DNA of 64,000 nt from Nocardia rhizosphaerihabitans (GCF_014646295.1 NZ_BMNE01000002.1:188595-252594), one strand, 5' to 3'. Positions 9,457 to 18,139 are shown, counted from the stretch's first letter. Notes: generated by a model from the letters alone, not told the origin. Made by a program: numbers and translations.

Positions 9457-10632
9457 TCAGCAGTTCGTCGGGACCGGTTCGTTGCGGAAGCGGGACTCGA
9501 CGTAGTTCCAGGCATCGATGAAGCCGGCCGCGGCCGCCGTCATGTGCTCGGAGATCTCGATCGTGGCGAGCTGGATCGGCGCACCCTGGGAGCAGAAGTG
9601 GGCGACCGACTCGGCCACCGGCCCGTACGGGGTGAGGGTGTCGTACTTGCCCTGCCAGATGTAGGTGGGCGCGGTGGGCGCCCCCTTGAAGTGGACGAGG
9701 CTGTTCTCACGCAGGACGCCGCGGGCGACCTGGCTGGACATCAGGTCCTTGGAGGCGGCCATCTGCTCGGCGTTGCGGAAAATACCGTGGAACAGCAGGA
9801 AGCGGCGGCACGCGTCCTTGGTGAATTCGCGGAACCACAGGCCTTGCTCGTTGAGCGAATCCGAGACCGGCACCTGCTCCGGGTACTCGCGCTCGATACC
9901 CATGGCGGCCGCGAAAGCCAGGCCGAAGCCGGGGTGCGGCGCGAAACCGAGGGCGTCGGCCATCAATTCGAGGTCGGCGGGGATGCCACCGGCGACCACG
10001 GCGGCGAGCTTCAGCTCCGGCGCGTAGGTCGGCTGCAGCGCGCCGGCCCACGCGGTCGCCATGCCGCCACCGGAGTACCCGGCCAGGGCGACCGGCGAGG
10101 TGCCGAGGCCCAGCTCGGAAACTTTCTGGACGGCCCGCACGCTGTCCAGGGTGACCATGCCGCTCATCTTCGCCGCACCGTAGGCGACGGTCGGGCCGAG
10201 GTAGTCGGGTACCGAGACCGCCCAGCCGCGCCCGATCGGCAGCATCGCGCCGGGCGCGTCCTGGAGCTCACCGTTGAACAGCGACTTCGACGGGTTGCAG
10301 CGGGTGCCGATCGAGTTGATGAGCGCCTGGTAGGACACCAGTGGCGGGTTCTGCACGCCGATCGGCATGAGCACGGTGGTGACGCCCATGATCGCGTCGC
10401 CCGCGGAGTTGGTGGAGCGGAAGGCGACCTGCCAGCCCTCGGTACCGGGGTAGAGCATGGTGTCGATCCGGCGTGTACGCACGACATCGCCCGGCGCGAG
10501 CGCACCGATGTCACTCGGTGCCGTGAAGAACGGATCCGGATCCGGAGTCGGATACAACGGGTTCGCACCCGCCGGTGCGGCGAGAAAGCCCACACACAAC
10601 AGGCTCAACACCAGTACAACGATTTTCGACAC
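9457..10632 (-). CDS. Secreted lipase of the secretory lipase (Lip) family
   Basis: A 391-residue exported lipase/esterase. The signal peptide spans residues 1-23, ending PAGA before NPLY. The Lip-family N-terminus with FFTAPSDIGALAPGDVVR is present and the nucleophile elbow GYSGGG places Ser187. The late HGIFRN and PYGPVAESVAHFC segments fit the family. The start is GTG 10632 with AAGGA about 6 nt upstream. It likely hydrolyses acylglycerols or long-chain esters outside the cell. It is divergent from the ROK gene with about 200 nt between. Confidence 0.87.
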   Translation of the reverse strand: MSKIVVLVLSLLCVGFLAAPAGANPLYPTPDPDPFFTAPSDIGALAPGDVVRTRRIDTMLYPGTEGWQVAFRSTNSAGDAIMGVTTVLMPIGVQNPPLVSYQALINSIGTRCNPSKSLFNGELQDAPGAMLPIGRGWAVSVPDYLGPTVAYGAAKMSGMVTLDSVRAVQKVSELGLGTSPVALAGYSGGGMATAWAGALQPTYAPELKLAAVVAGGIPADLELMADALGFAPHPGFGLAFAAAMGIEREYPEQVPVSDSLNEQGLWFREFTKDACRRFLLFHGIFRNAEQMAASKDLMSSQVARGVLRENSLVHFKGAPTAPTYIWQGKYDTLTPYGPVAESVAHFCSQGAPIQLATIEISEHMTAAAAGFIDAWNYVESRFRNEPVPTNC

Positions 10633-10835
10633 AGCTATCCTTCATCAGAGTAGTGCTGCCCAACTGACAAGACCCGACCCGCGTTGAAGTATCTAACGAA
10701 TCGGGTCTCTATGTACCGACCAGTAGTCAAAGTGTCGCGTGCCACATGCTGTGATCTCTCACATCGACCGGCCGGGGAGTGCCTCGTCGTGCCGCGACGG
10801 CGATGTGGATACACACCAAGGTGGACAGGAGGGCG

Positions 10836-11747
10836 ATGACGGCGCTGGCGCTGGACATCGGAGCGACGAAATTCGCTGCGGGACTGGTCGATCCGGACTA
10901 CACGCTGCGCGGGGTGCGCCGGTCGGCTACCGACTCCGACGATCCGTGGGCGGTCTGCCGCGAACTCCTGCTCGCTGTGGCGGGCGACATACCGGTGACC
11001 GCGGTCGGCATCGGCTCGGCCGGCCCGGTCGACGTGCCCGCCGGGGTGACCAGGCCGCTGAACCTGCCGCGGTGGCGCGACGGCTTCGCGATCGTCGCCC
11101 ACGTCCAGACACTGTTCCCCGGGGCCGCGGTGCGGTTCGCGATCGACGGCGCGTGCCTGGTGCTGGCCGAACATCGGGTCGGCGGGCTGCGCGGGGTGGA
11201 CAACGGGCTGGCGCTGACGGTGTCGTCCGGGGTGGGCGGCGGGATCATCGCCGACGGGCGGGTGCTGACCGGGCGCACCGGCAATGGCGGGCACATCGGG
11301 CACATCGTGGTGCCGGGTGATGACACGCCGTGCAGTTGCGGGGGCTTCGGGTGTGTCGAGGCCGTCGCCGGGGGTATGTCGACGGTGCGCTGGGCGCGTG
11401 CGCAGGGCTGGACCGGTGACACCGGCGCCGAGCTCGCCGCGGCGGCGCACCAGGGCGACCCGGTGGCGACCGCCGCGATGGCGCGCGCGGGAACCGCGCT
11501 CGGACAGGCGATCTCCTCCGCGGCCGCCCTCCTCGATGTGGACCGGGTGGTGATCAGCGGCGGCTTCGCGCACTCGGGCGCACCGCTGTGGGAGCCGCTG
11601 CGGGCCGCCGTCGCCCGGCACGCGCGGCTGGAGTTCCTCGACGGGCTCACGGTGGAGCTGTCGGACTTGGCCGACGGCGCGACCCTCGTCGGAGCGGGGG
11701 TGCTCGCCGTGGAAGCGGACAGCGGGAATGCCAGAATGGCCCCATGA
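10836..11747 (+). CDS. ROK family sugar kinase/regulator-fold protein (glucokinase-like)
   Basis: A 303-residue ROK protein. The phosphate-1 loop [14 protein letters not shown] opens it. The zinc-binding signature GHI followed by [15 protein letters not shown] lies near residues 150-180, and the ATP-site [11 protein letters not shown] near 235. No winged-helix N-terminus is present, so it is a kinase-type ROK rather than a repressor. AGGAGG lies 6 nt before ATG 10836, deciding this start over one 19 codons upstream. The probable substrate is glucose or an N-acetylhexosamine. Its stop overlaps the gpm1 start (ATGA). Confidence 0.88.
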   Translation: MTALALDIGATKFAAGLVDPDYTLRGVRRSATDSDDPWAVCRELLLAVAGDIPVTAVGIGSAGPVDVPAGVTRPLNLPRWRDGFAIVAHVQTLFPGAAVRFAIDGACLVLAEHRVGGLRGVDNGLALTVSSGVGGGIIADGRVLTGRTGNGGHIGHIVVPGDDTPCSCGGFGCVEAVAGGMSTVRWARAQGWTGDTGAELAAAAHQGDPVATAAMARAGTALGQAISSAAALLDVDRVVISGGFAHSGAPLWEPLRAAVARHARLEFLDGLTVELSDLADGATLVGAGVLAVEADSGNARMAP

Positions 11748-12481
11748 CCTACACCCTCGTGCTGCTGCGCCACGGCGAGAGCGAATGGAATGCCCTCAAC
11801 TTGTTCACCGGCTGGGTGGATGTGCACCTGACCGACAAGGGCATCGCCGAGGGCAAGCGGGCCGGCGAGCTGCTCGCCGAGCACGACGTTCTGCCCGACA
11901 TCGTCTACACCTCGCTGCTGCGCCGCGCGATCAGCACAGCCAACAACGCGCTCGACGCCGCCGACCGGCACTGGATCCCGGTCATCCGCGACTGGCGCCT
12001 CAACGAGCGTCACTACGGTGACCTGCAGGGCAAGAACAAGGAGCAGGTCCGCGAGCAGTACGGCCAGGACCAGTTCATGCTGTGGCGGCGCAGCTACGAC
12101 ACCCCGCCGCCGCCGATCGCCGACGACAACGAGTACAGCCAGGAAGGCGACTCGCGCTACGCGGGCATCGAGGTCCCCAAGACCGAATGCCTCAAGGACG
12201 TCGTCGCCCGCATGATCCCGTACTGGGAGAACACCATCTCCCAGGAGCTGCGCACCGGCAAGACCGTCCTGGTCGCCGCCCACGGCAACTCCCTGCGCGC
12301 GCTGGTCAAGCACCTCGACAACATCTCCGACGAGGACATCTCCAGCCTCAACATCCCCACCGGCATCCCGCTGCGCTACGAACTCGACGAGAACCTGCGC
12401 CCGGTCAAGCCGGCCGAGTACCTGGACCCCGAGGCCGCCGCCGCAGGCGCGGCCGCTGTCGCCAGCCAGGGCGGCAAGTAG
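11744..12481 (+). CDS. gpmA: 2,3-bisphosphoglycerate-dependent phosphoglycerate mutase
   Basis: A 245-residue glycolytic enzyme interconverting 3- and 2-phosphoglycerate. The RHGESEWN motif supplies the phosphohistidine (His10). [13 protein letters not shown] and YDTPPPPI are typical of the dPGM class, and the second histidine is in [14 protein letters not shown]. Length is normal. Translation is coupled to the ROK kinase gene by a 4-nt overlap, so sugar phosphorylation and lower glycolysis may be coexpressed. It is the gpm1 of the mycobacterial gene order. A strong hairpin follows. Confidence 0.95.
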   Translation: MTYTLVLLRHGESEWNALNLFTGWVDVHLTDKGIAEGKRAGELLAEHDVLPDIVYTSLLRRAISTANNALDAADRHWIPVIRDWRLNERHYGDLQGKNKEQVREQYGQDQFMLWRRSYDTPPPPIADDNEYSQEGDSRYAGIEVPKTECLKDVVARMIPYWENTISQELRTGKTVLVAAHGNSLRALVKHLDNISDEDISSLNIPTGIPLRYELDENLRPVKPAEYLDPEAAAAGAAAVASQGGK

Positions 12482-12495
12482 TACTACGCCGGAAC

Positions 12496-12527
12496 CGGCC
12501 CCGCACCGTTCGCACGGTGCGGGGCCG
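12496..12527 (+). terminator. Intrinsic hairpin after gpmA
   Basis: Perfect 14-bp stem (12496-12509 with 12514-12527), 4-nt loop TCGC, only 15 nt after the gpmA stop. It is followed by GTTC rather than a full U-tract, common in high-GC actinobacteria. Confidence 0.75.
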
Positions 12528-12622
12528 TTCAGTTCCCACGGCCCGCGATGTCACACCCGGACAGGCTGTGTCGTCACCTCGGTAGACGTCGCGAGAAACG
12601 CGGCTGCCGAAGGAGGCACACC

Positions 12623-12970
12623 ATGAACACCGCCTATGTCATCGTCACCATCGTCGCCGCCCTCTGGGTCGGCTTCTCGGCCTTCTCACTGCTGCGCCGC
12701 GCACCGTTCGTGGTGGACCCGCTGGTGGAATACGGTGTGCCGCATACCTGGTGGACACCGTTGGGCCTCGCCAAGGCCGCCGGCTCGATCGGCTTGATCG
12801 TCGGCCTGTGGATCCCCGCCATCGGCGTGGCCGCGGCCATCGGCCTGATCCTGTACTTCGCGGGTGCGGTGGTGACGGTGCTGCGGGCGCGCTCGTACAA
12901 GACGGTCGCGTTCCCGATCCTGTACCTGGCGCCGGTCGCCGTAGCACTCGGCCTCGGCATCGCCGCCTGA
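12623..12970 (+). CDS. DoxX-like family membrane protein
   Basis: A 115-residue protein with four predicted helices (about 3-22, 49-68, 70-88 and 95-113). It has the DoxX-like pattern FSLLRRAPFVVDPLVEYG, GLAKAAGSIGLIVG and a final AFPILYLAPVAVAL. AGGAGG lies about 6 nt before ATG 12623. Family members are small redox- or lipid-associated membrane proteins without a settled role. A decayed partial copy of this gene lies about 790 nt downstream. Confidence 0.85.
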   Translation: MNTAYVIVTIVAALWVGFSAFSLLRRAPFVVDPLVEYGVPHTWWTPLGLAKAAGSIGLIVGLWIPAIGVAAAIGLILYFAGAVVTVLRARSYKTVAFPILYLAPVAVALGLGIAA

Positions 12971-13104
12971 TCAGACGCCTCGGCACACACCTGGCGATCC
13001 GCTGCCGGCGGGATCGCCAGGTTTCTGACCAGGCTGTATTCCATTGGGGTATGGATGATTTGGGCGATTCGCGTTCGGCTGGCACCCGGCGTAGGTTCGC
13101 GCGC

Positions 13105-13518
13105 ATGGTCTCGCCGGCGTCGAATCCGCACGACGCCTACTTCCGATGCGTGATGGCCCGGCCCGCAGACGCCGCAAGCGAAATCCGCGCCGCGCTCCCC
13201 GCCACCATCACCGCCCGGCTCGACCTGACGACCCTGCGGCTGCAACCAGGCAGTTTCGTGTCCCGGGAGCTGCGCTCGCGCTACAGCGACCTGCTCTACA
13301 ACGTGCAGTTCGACGGTCGCGACGCCTACGTGTACGTGTTGATCGAGCATCAGTCCGGCAACGAGGCGGATCCCAACGTCGACCTGCGGCCTGGACGAGT
13401 TCTTCGCCTGACTGTCGGCGGACCAGGGGCCTACCCGCTGACGTCCACCGCACCCCGAGTCGGTCCTCGGCACTCTCGCTGCTGCGCCGCGCGGCGTTCG
13501 TGGTGGAACCGCTCGTAA
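13105..13518 (+). pseudogene. Truncated Rpn-family PD-(D/E)XK nuclease (recombination-promoting nuclease/putative transposase)
   Basis: From ATG 13105 the first about 95 codons match the N-terminus of Rpn proteins: NPHDAYFRCVM, then ITARLDLTTLRLQPGSF, the nuclease acid in RYSDLLYNV and the EHQSGNEADP motif. Family members are about 300 residues, but here the match ends near base 13390 and the frame runs on as unrelated sequence to a stop at 13518. The rest of the nuclease core and the C-terminal half are missing. This is a remnant of a mobile-DNA-associated gene. Confidence 0.65.
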
Positions 13519-13560
13519 AATGCGGTGTGCCGCAGAGCGGGTGGACGCATCCGGCCAGGT
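13467..13560 (+). pseudogene. Decayed fragment of a second DoxX-like gene
   Basis: Bases 13471-13550 align without gaps to 12681-12760 of the intact DoxX gene, with 64 of 80 identical by hand count. The translated piece SLLRRAAFVVEPLVK matches SLLRRAPFVVDPLVE. No start, upstream helix or downstream helices remain. The two pieces form an imperfect direct repeat around the Rpn remnant, suggesting duplication or recombination here. Confidence 0.7.
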
Positions 13561-13645
13561 CAGGAGGAGGATCTTCCGCCCCCATATCGGGTCGGTCGAG
13601 TCGGCGCTAGACTGCCTGCTGACGCTTCGATGGGGAGGGAGCTCA

Positions 13646-14008
13646 GTGGCTATCGGTGGGGATGCTGCGGCGCAGCTGTGGAGTGCGGCGTCGTCGGGGC
13701 AGTTGACGATGGAGCCGGATGCTGCTCGGGAAGTGGCTCAGGCATATCTGCGGTTCGCGGCGATGTGTGGCACGTGGTCTGACGACGCTGGGCGCCTGCA
13801 GGATATTCATGGGTTTGGGGCACTGGACTCTGCTCTGCAGCTGCAGCGAGGTTTCTCGGACAAAGCGGCAGCAGCGAGGCAAGTTCTCGAGCAGTTGGAG
13901 TCGGCAGCAAGGAAGATGGCAGATGGATACCTGCAGGCTGCGGGAATCCTTGCCGAGGCGGACCAGCTCAACGCAGCAGCATTGAGCGCGATTGCTGGGC
14001 AGGCATGA
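13646..14008 (+). CDS. Small helical protein of an ESX/type VII-associated cassette
   Basis: A 120-residue, mostly alpha-helical protein without signal peptide or membrane segment. It begins VAIGGDAAAQLW and carries CGTWSDDAG about a third of the way in, in a possible turn between two long helices. This is reminiscent of the WXG100/EspC-like helical-hairpin proteins of type VII secretion, but the exact WXG motif and a YxxxD/E tail are absent. GGAGG lies about 10 nt before GTG 13646. It is first of four closely packed genes (next gene 1 nt away). Function unknown; a secretion partner is inferred from context. Confidence 0.6.
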   Translation: MAIGGDAAAQLWSAASSGQLTMEPDAAREVAQAYLRFAAMCGTWSDDAGRLQDIHGFGALDSALQLQRGFSDKAAAARQVLEQLESAARKMADGYLQAAGILAEADQLNAAALSAIAGQA

Positions 14009-14009
14009 C

Positions 14010-14645
14010 ATGAAAGCCGTAACGATCACGTGCTGCGTCCTTGTCGCACTGGCTGCATCTGCATGCAGTCCGTCGACGGAATCCGACAACGCCGATCCCG
14101 CAGGCTCGGGGACGGCGGCTGGTTCGACCGCGACGCAAGCGGCTCGTCCGACGTTGACTGATCCGAAGCTCCAGCCGCCGTCGCAGGACAACAAGTACAC
14201 GCAATCGACCGGGCGGCCGAAGGTGGTCTTCGACCCATGTACCTGGATCAGTGACGCTGACATCGAGTCCGTGGGTTTTCGCCCAGGGTCCCGGAAGCGT
14301 GGATCGGACCTTGTCGCCGAGTACACGTTCTTGACCTGTGACTTCCGCACACCGGACAGCGCAATGTCGCTCGGTCTGGACTCCGGAAACATCACATGGG
14401 AAGAGGACCTGCAAAAGAACGGGTATGTGTTGGAGCCGACGACAGTAAACGGTCGCCAAGCAGGACTGCTGCGGGGTGAGAAGGGCGACGAGTCATTGTG
14501 CAGGGTGCACCTGCGGACGAAAGTCGGAGTCGTCATTGTCCGGACCCACAGTCTCAGCCTTGGCCGGAGCCAGAATCTCGACCCCTGCGCCAACATCATG
14601 GAAATCGCCTCGGTAGTAGAGAAATCCATCGGTAAGGAGAACTGA
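14010..14645 (+). CDS. DUF3558 family lipoprotein
   Basis: A 211-residue lipoprotein. The signal peptide ends in the lipobox ASAC (Cys about residue 18), followed by a Ser/Thr/Ala-rich linker. The DUF3558 domain is recognised by FDPCTWISDADIESVGF, the cysteine in FLTCDFR and the final LDPCANIMEIASVVE. The family is common and secreted in actinobacteria; its role is unknown. It sits between the small helical protein and the PPE-like protein, which suggests a surface role in the type VII cassette. GC content and codon use look lower than in the flanking housekeeping genes. Confidence 0.75.
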   Translation: MKAVTITCCVLVALAASACSPSTESDNADPAGSGTAAGSTATQAARPTLTDPKLQPPSQDNKYTQSTGRPKVVFDPCTWISDADIESVGFRPGSRKRGSDLVAEYTFLTCDFRTPDSAMSLGLDSGNITWEEDLQKNGYVLEPTTVNGRQAGLLRGEKGDESLCRVHLRTKVGVVIVRTHSLSLGRSQNLDPCANIMEIASVVEKSIGKEN

Positions 14646-14647
14646 CC

Positions 14648-16015
14648 ATGGCGGACGGGGGAGGAACGCAAGTACCGCTGACGGACATTCTTTCGACGAC
14701 ATTCGGACTACCGCCGCTCGAGCCGACGGCCAACGGGCGACAGCAGCAGACGGGGGCTGAGAAGCAGCAGGAGTCGCTCAGTCACGGGGGTACGGATCCG
14801 AAATACATCGCTGATTTCGAAGTCTTCGAAGGACTTTCGCACCAGGACATCTACAACGCGGTGCAGCAGATGCAGCCCGGGGTGATGCAGCAGTTCGGTG
14901 ACAAGTGGGTCGCGATGTTCACGGAGCTCTCCGGTGCGGTGACCGGGCTGATGGTGCAGACGGCGCGGGCGACATCGAGTTTGCAGGGGGAGTTCGCGTC
15001 GGCGGGGGAAGCCGCCGGGCGACGGTTCGTCACCGAGGCGACGGATGTGTACACGGTGCTGTCCGCGGTCGGGCATCGGGTGAAGGCCGCGGCTTATGGT
15101 GCGGAGGCGGTGAAAGTGGCTGTGCCTGCGCCGGTCAACTCGTCCGAGGCGGTCGACGTCGGTACTTCGGTGCCGGCGACCCTGGCGGAACTGGCGGTTC
15201 CCGGCAATGCGGCAACTGTCGAGCGGGAGAAGGAAGACCGCCGTCTCCAGGCGATCGCGGCGATGAACCTGACCTACAAGCCGACCTATGGGCCCGCCGG
15301 TGAGAATGTGCCGACCTTCGTGGCGCCGACCCACCCGGGTACAGGCGGCGACATCGGCACGGGCACCGGCACTGGTGGCGGTGGATCGAACAACGGTGGC
15401 ACCAACGGAGGTGGTAACGGAAACAATGCCGACGCAGGGACTTCCGGCGACCCCGGCACCACTACCGACGACACCGCGCAGCCGGAATCGACCGACGGCG
15501 ACGACGACACGTCATCGGCGGGTACGGACACCGGGAACAGCAACGGCGACGACAACACCCAGGGACAGAACACCGCCGACCCCACGAGCACCAATCCCGC
15601 CGCGACGGCACCCGCCGCGGCCACGCCGGGCACCGGCACCAACCCGACCGGTGGATCGCCAGGGAGCGGATCGCCGGGTGGTGGGGCAGGCGCGGGCGGC
15701 GGTGGCACCCTCGGCCCCGGCGGTTCCGTCCCGGGGCGTTCGCCCGTCGGTGCCGGTCAAAACCTCGCCGCCGCCGGCCTTTCCGGCGCGGCGGGCGCGG
15801 CAGCTGCGCGTGGCATGGGCTCGCCGGGCATGATGGGCGCGCCGGGCGCGCGCGGCGGCAAAGGCGACGACGACGAACATCAGGCGCCCGACTACCTTCG
15901 CGGAGTTCAGTCCGAGCTGCTCGGACCGGAACAGCCAACGGTGCCCGGCGCCATCGGGTCCGACGCACCCGCGACCCGCCTCGCGGAGGACCAGGGCAGC
16001 GCGGGCGCATCGTGA
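14648..16015 (+). CDS. PPE-like type VII secretion substrate with Gly/Thr-rich low-complexity region
   Basis: A 455-residue protein. Residues about 50-160 form long helices (GLSHQDIYNAVQQMQPGVM, then KWVAMFTELSGAVTGL and FVTEATDVYTVLSAVGHRV) like the N-terminal helical domain of PPE/WXG proteins. Residues about 230-385 are Gly, Thr, Asn, Asp and Pro rich, without fold. A C-terminal motif APDYLRGVQSELLG and VPGAIGSD is shared, in my recollection, with actinobacterial PPE-like proteins. No YxxxD/E motif was found. It overlaps the EspG-like gene by 4 nt, matching known PPE-EspG pairing. Its end function is unknown. Confidence 0.65.
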   Translation: MADGGGTQVPLTDILSTTFGLPPLEPTANGRQQQTGAEKQQESLSHGGTDPKYIADFEVFEGLSHQDIYNAVQQMQPGVMQQFGDKWVAMFTELSGAVTGLMVQTARATSSLQGEFASAGEAAGRRFVTEATDVYTVLSAVGHRVKAAAYGAEAVKVAVPAPVNSSEAVDVGTSVPATLAELAVPGNAATVEREKEDRRLQAIAAMNLTYKPTYGPAGENVPTFVAPTHPGTGGDIGTGTGTGGGGSNNGGTNGGGNGNNADAGTSGDPGTTTDDTAQPESTDGDDDTSSAGTDTGNSNGDDNTQGQNTADPTSTNPAATAPAAATPGTGTNPTGGSPGSGSPGGGAGAGGGGTLGPGGSVPGRSPVGAGQNLAAAGLSGAAGAAAARGMGSPGMMGAPGARGGKGDDDEHQAPDYLRGVQSELLGPEQPTVPGAIGSDAPATRLAEDQGSAGAS

Positions 16016-16716
16016 GCTGGATCTTCACCGCCGACGAATTCGCCTACGTCTGGCAGGCGGAAACCGGTGACGACCGGTATCCCTTTCCGCTCACCGTGTA
16101 TTCGGCCGCCGAAACCGAAGACCAATACTCGGCGCTGGCCCAGGCCGCGGCGCAGCGCTGGCCCACCGGCGCCGACCCGGACCTGACCGCGGTGTTGCGG
16201 CACGCGGCCAGGCCCGACACCGCGCTGGCGGTATTCGACGACGCCGGACCCCGGCTGCGCGCCTACGGGGCACGGTCCGGGGAGCGCGGTGTCGTGATCC
16301 GGCAGTACGACGACAACAGCGTCGAAGTGTTCTCCGGCAGTGCCGGGATGGTGGCCCGCGCCTTCGCCTCCTTCCTCGGCGAACTCCAGGCAGGGCAGGC
16401 GGGTCATCTCGTCGAGGACGTCGACCGGCTGGCCGCCCACTTCGAATCCTGGCAGCGCCCAGCCGATTCCGTCGCCGCCCGCATGCACCGTCTCACCGAG
16501 ACCCGCCGCACCGCCTCCGGCCACATCGAAGCCAGAGTGGGTTTACATGCCGAACGAGCTACGCCCGCAAGGCATCTGACTTGGCTCGACGTGGCAGACG
16601 ACGGCCGCTATCTCACCTACCGGCGATACCGGGATCTACACATCGAACCCGCTGGCAAGCAACGCCTGATCGACGCGATCGAAGCCATCGCGACGGCAGA
16701 TGCGCACAGTGACTGA
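16012..16716 (+). CDS. ESX secretion-associated protein EspG-family chaperone
   Basis: A 234-residue soluble protein matching the EspG pattern: WIFTADEFAYVWQAETGD at the start, a Pro-Phe-Pro-Leu segment, central strands around VVIRQYDDNSVEVF, and a C-terminal LIDAIEAIA helix. EspG proteins bind PE-PPE heterodimers in the cytosol and deliver them to the ESX membrane complex. GTG 16012 overlaps the PPE-like stop, so it is coupled to its likely client. No Ecc membrane or ATPase genes are in the window, so the machine must be elsewhere. Confidence 0.75.
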   Translation: MSWIFTADEFAYVWQAETGDDRYPFPLTVYSAAETEDQYSALAQAAAQRWPTGADPDLTAVLRHAARPDTALAVFDDAGPRLRAYGARSGERGVVIRQYDDNSVEVFSGSAGMVARAFASFLGELQAGQAGHLVEDVDRLAAHFESWQRPADSVAARMHRLTETRRTASGHIEARVGLHAERATPARHLTWLDVADDGRYLTYRRYRDLHIEPAGKQRLIDAIEAIATADAHSD

Positions 16717-16761
16717 GGTATACCGACGCTGCCGGAGAGACAAATTGGCCACGTCGGCGCA

Positions 16762-17520
16762 TCAGGCGTCGGCCACCGCGAACGCGGCTGAGAGTGGGGG
16801 CAGCATGGCGCGGGCGTCCGCGCCGCTGAACCAGAGGCCGACGGTGAAGACCGAGGTGGCTTCCAGATAGCGGGCCTGGTGCAGGCCGCCCGCTGGGAAT
16901 GGTTGCAGTGCAAGATCTTCGGCGAGAGTGGCGACCGTCGCGATCGCGTCGGGGTTGTCGCCGCAGATCGGGACGGCCAGGCGTGCGCCGTCGAAGATCC
17001 GGTCGGTGCCTGCCCACACCTCGGCGGCGAGCAGGTTGAAGGCCTTGACCACGTGGGCTTTCGGTGCGCCTGCCGCGATCCGTTCGGCTACCGCGTCTTC
17101 GCTCAGGACGAAGGCGGTGACGCCCTCGGGCGCGGCGTCGTCGGGCAGGAAGGCGTTGGTGCAATCGATGACGACCTTCCCGGCCAGCGCGCTGCCGTGT
17201 TCGGCGAGCAATTCGGTAAGCGCGCTCACCGGCACGGCCATCAGCACGATGTCGGCGCCCGCGATCGCCGCACCGATACCCGCGGCGCGTACCGCGATCG
17301 GTGACGTCGGCTCGGATTCGGCAATGCCCGGCATCTCGGTGGTGTGCGTCCCCGTGCCGCGCCGAGGTGACGTATCGCCCAGCGTCGCAGTGATCCGGCC
17401 GGCGAGTTCGCGTGCGGACTCGGCCGAGCGGGCGCCGATGACCACCTCGTGACCGGCCGCGGCCCAGCCACCGCCCAGCGCAGCCGCCATCGCTCCCGCA
17501 CCGATGATCCCAATTCGCAT
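16762..17520 (-). CDS. NAD(P)-binding reductase of the F420-dependent NADP reductase (Npd/Fno-like) family
   Basis: A 252-residue Rossmann protein. The dinucleotide loop GIIGAGAMAAALGGGWAAAG opens the chain, followed by VVIGARS, consistent with NADP binding. The later VIDCTNAFLPDD and VVKAFNLLAAEVW blocks are typical of F420-dependent NADP reductase-like proteins. The partner cofactor F420 is inferred. AGGAG lies 6 nt before ATG 17520. It is divergent from the broken HxlR regulator and the palindrome between them, so it was probably that regulator's target. Confidence 0.8.
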   Translation of the reverse strand: MRIGIIGAGAMAAALGGGWAAAGHEVVIGARSAESARELAGRITATLGDTSPRRGTGTHTTEMPGIAESEPTSPIAVRAAGIGAAIAGADIVLMAVPVSALTELLAEHGSALAGKVVIDCTNAFLPDDAAPEGVTAFVLSEDAVAERIAAGAPKAHVVKAFNLLAAEVWAGTDRIFDGARLAVPICGDNPDAIATVATLAEDLALQPFPAGGLHQARYLEATSVFTVGLWFSGADARAMLPPLSAAFAVADA

Positions 17521-17583
17521 GACAACTCCTGTGTTCCGGTGATGTCGCGCCCAGCGGCGACGACCACACCGACGCTAGGAATC

Positions 17584-17611
17584 CCGATAGGCACCCGCGG
17601 GTGCCTATCGG
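17584..17611. promoter_or_regulatory. Perfect 28-nt palindromic operator in the reductase/HxlR divergent region
   Basis: Each half reads CCGATAGGCACCCG, and the two halves meet with no spacer. It lies 20 nt before the HxlR start and 64 nt before the reductase start. A TAGCGT -10-like box for the reductase overlaps its outer flank. Divergent HxlR genes commonly bind such dyads, so this is the likely regulator-binding site. Confidence 0.75.
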
Positions 17612-17630
17612 CGGTGGCAGGCTGGTTTGC

Positions 17631-18016
17631 ATGACCGCCGTACCGGCCGAACCGACGGAGTACCCGCCCTACGGGGACTACGAGGCCGACTGCCCAGCCA
17701 GGATGGGTGTCGATCTGTTCGGGAACTCCTGGCTGCCGTGATCGTGTACATGCTGCGGGATGGTCCGCTTCGTCACAGTGACCTGCGGACCGCCGTCGGC
17801 GGGATCAGTCAGAAGATGCTCACCCAGACGTTGCGGCGGATGGAGCAGATGACGCTCGTACGCAGGCAGCGCTACGCCGAAGCGCCGCCGCGCGTCGAAT
17901 ACGAACTCACCGAGGCGGGCCGCGATCTGCTCCAGCCGATTTATGCGCTCGGCACATGGGTCGAGCGGCACGGGGCCGCGGTGACGCTCGCGATGCACGG
18001 CGAACCGCCGGACTGA
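17631..18016 (+). pseudogene. HxlR-family winged-helix regulator disrupted by a one-base frameshift
   Basis: ATG 17631 reads MTAVPAEPTEYPPYGDYEAD, then CPARMGVDLFGNSWLP and stops at TGA 17739-17741. The adjacent frame continues with AVIVYMLRDGPLRHSDLR, GISQKMLTQTLRRME and PRVEYELTEAG, the HxlR wHTH and wing. Restoring one G in CTGCC near 17737 gives NSWLAVIVYMLRDGP, with exactly the 10 residues between Trp and Gly that intact HxlR proteins have. So this is a complete gene with a single-base deletion (or an assembly error). The CP motif cysteine is present. Confidence 0.8.
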
Positions 18017-18133
18017 CACGCCCGCCGACACTCCAGGTGCCCGCCGGGTGAACGGCACGAGAACGCCACGCCAAGGGCCTGTGACCTGCGCGAAACTTCG
18101 ACGACCCGCCACCGATACGTCGGTCGGCACTCG

Positions 18134-18139
18134 TACGAT
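18134..18139 (+). promoter_or_regulatory. Probable -10 box (TACGAT) of senX3, leaderless
   Basis: TACGAT ends 6 nt before GTG 18146 with no ribosome-binding site between, so the transcript likely starts at the GTG. Confidence 0.5.

Noticed and set aside
13520..13645. Upstream extension of the 120-aa cassette protein
   Set aside because: The extension overlaps the DoxX remnant and has no homology-like pattern; GGAGG before GTG 13646 decides the start.
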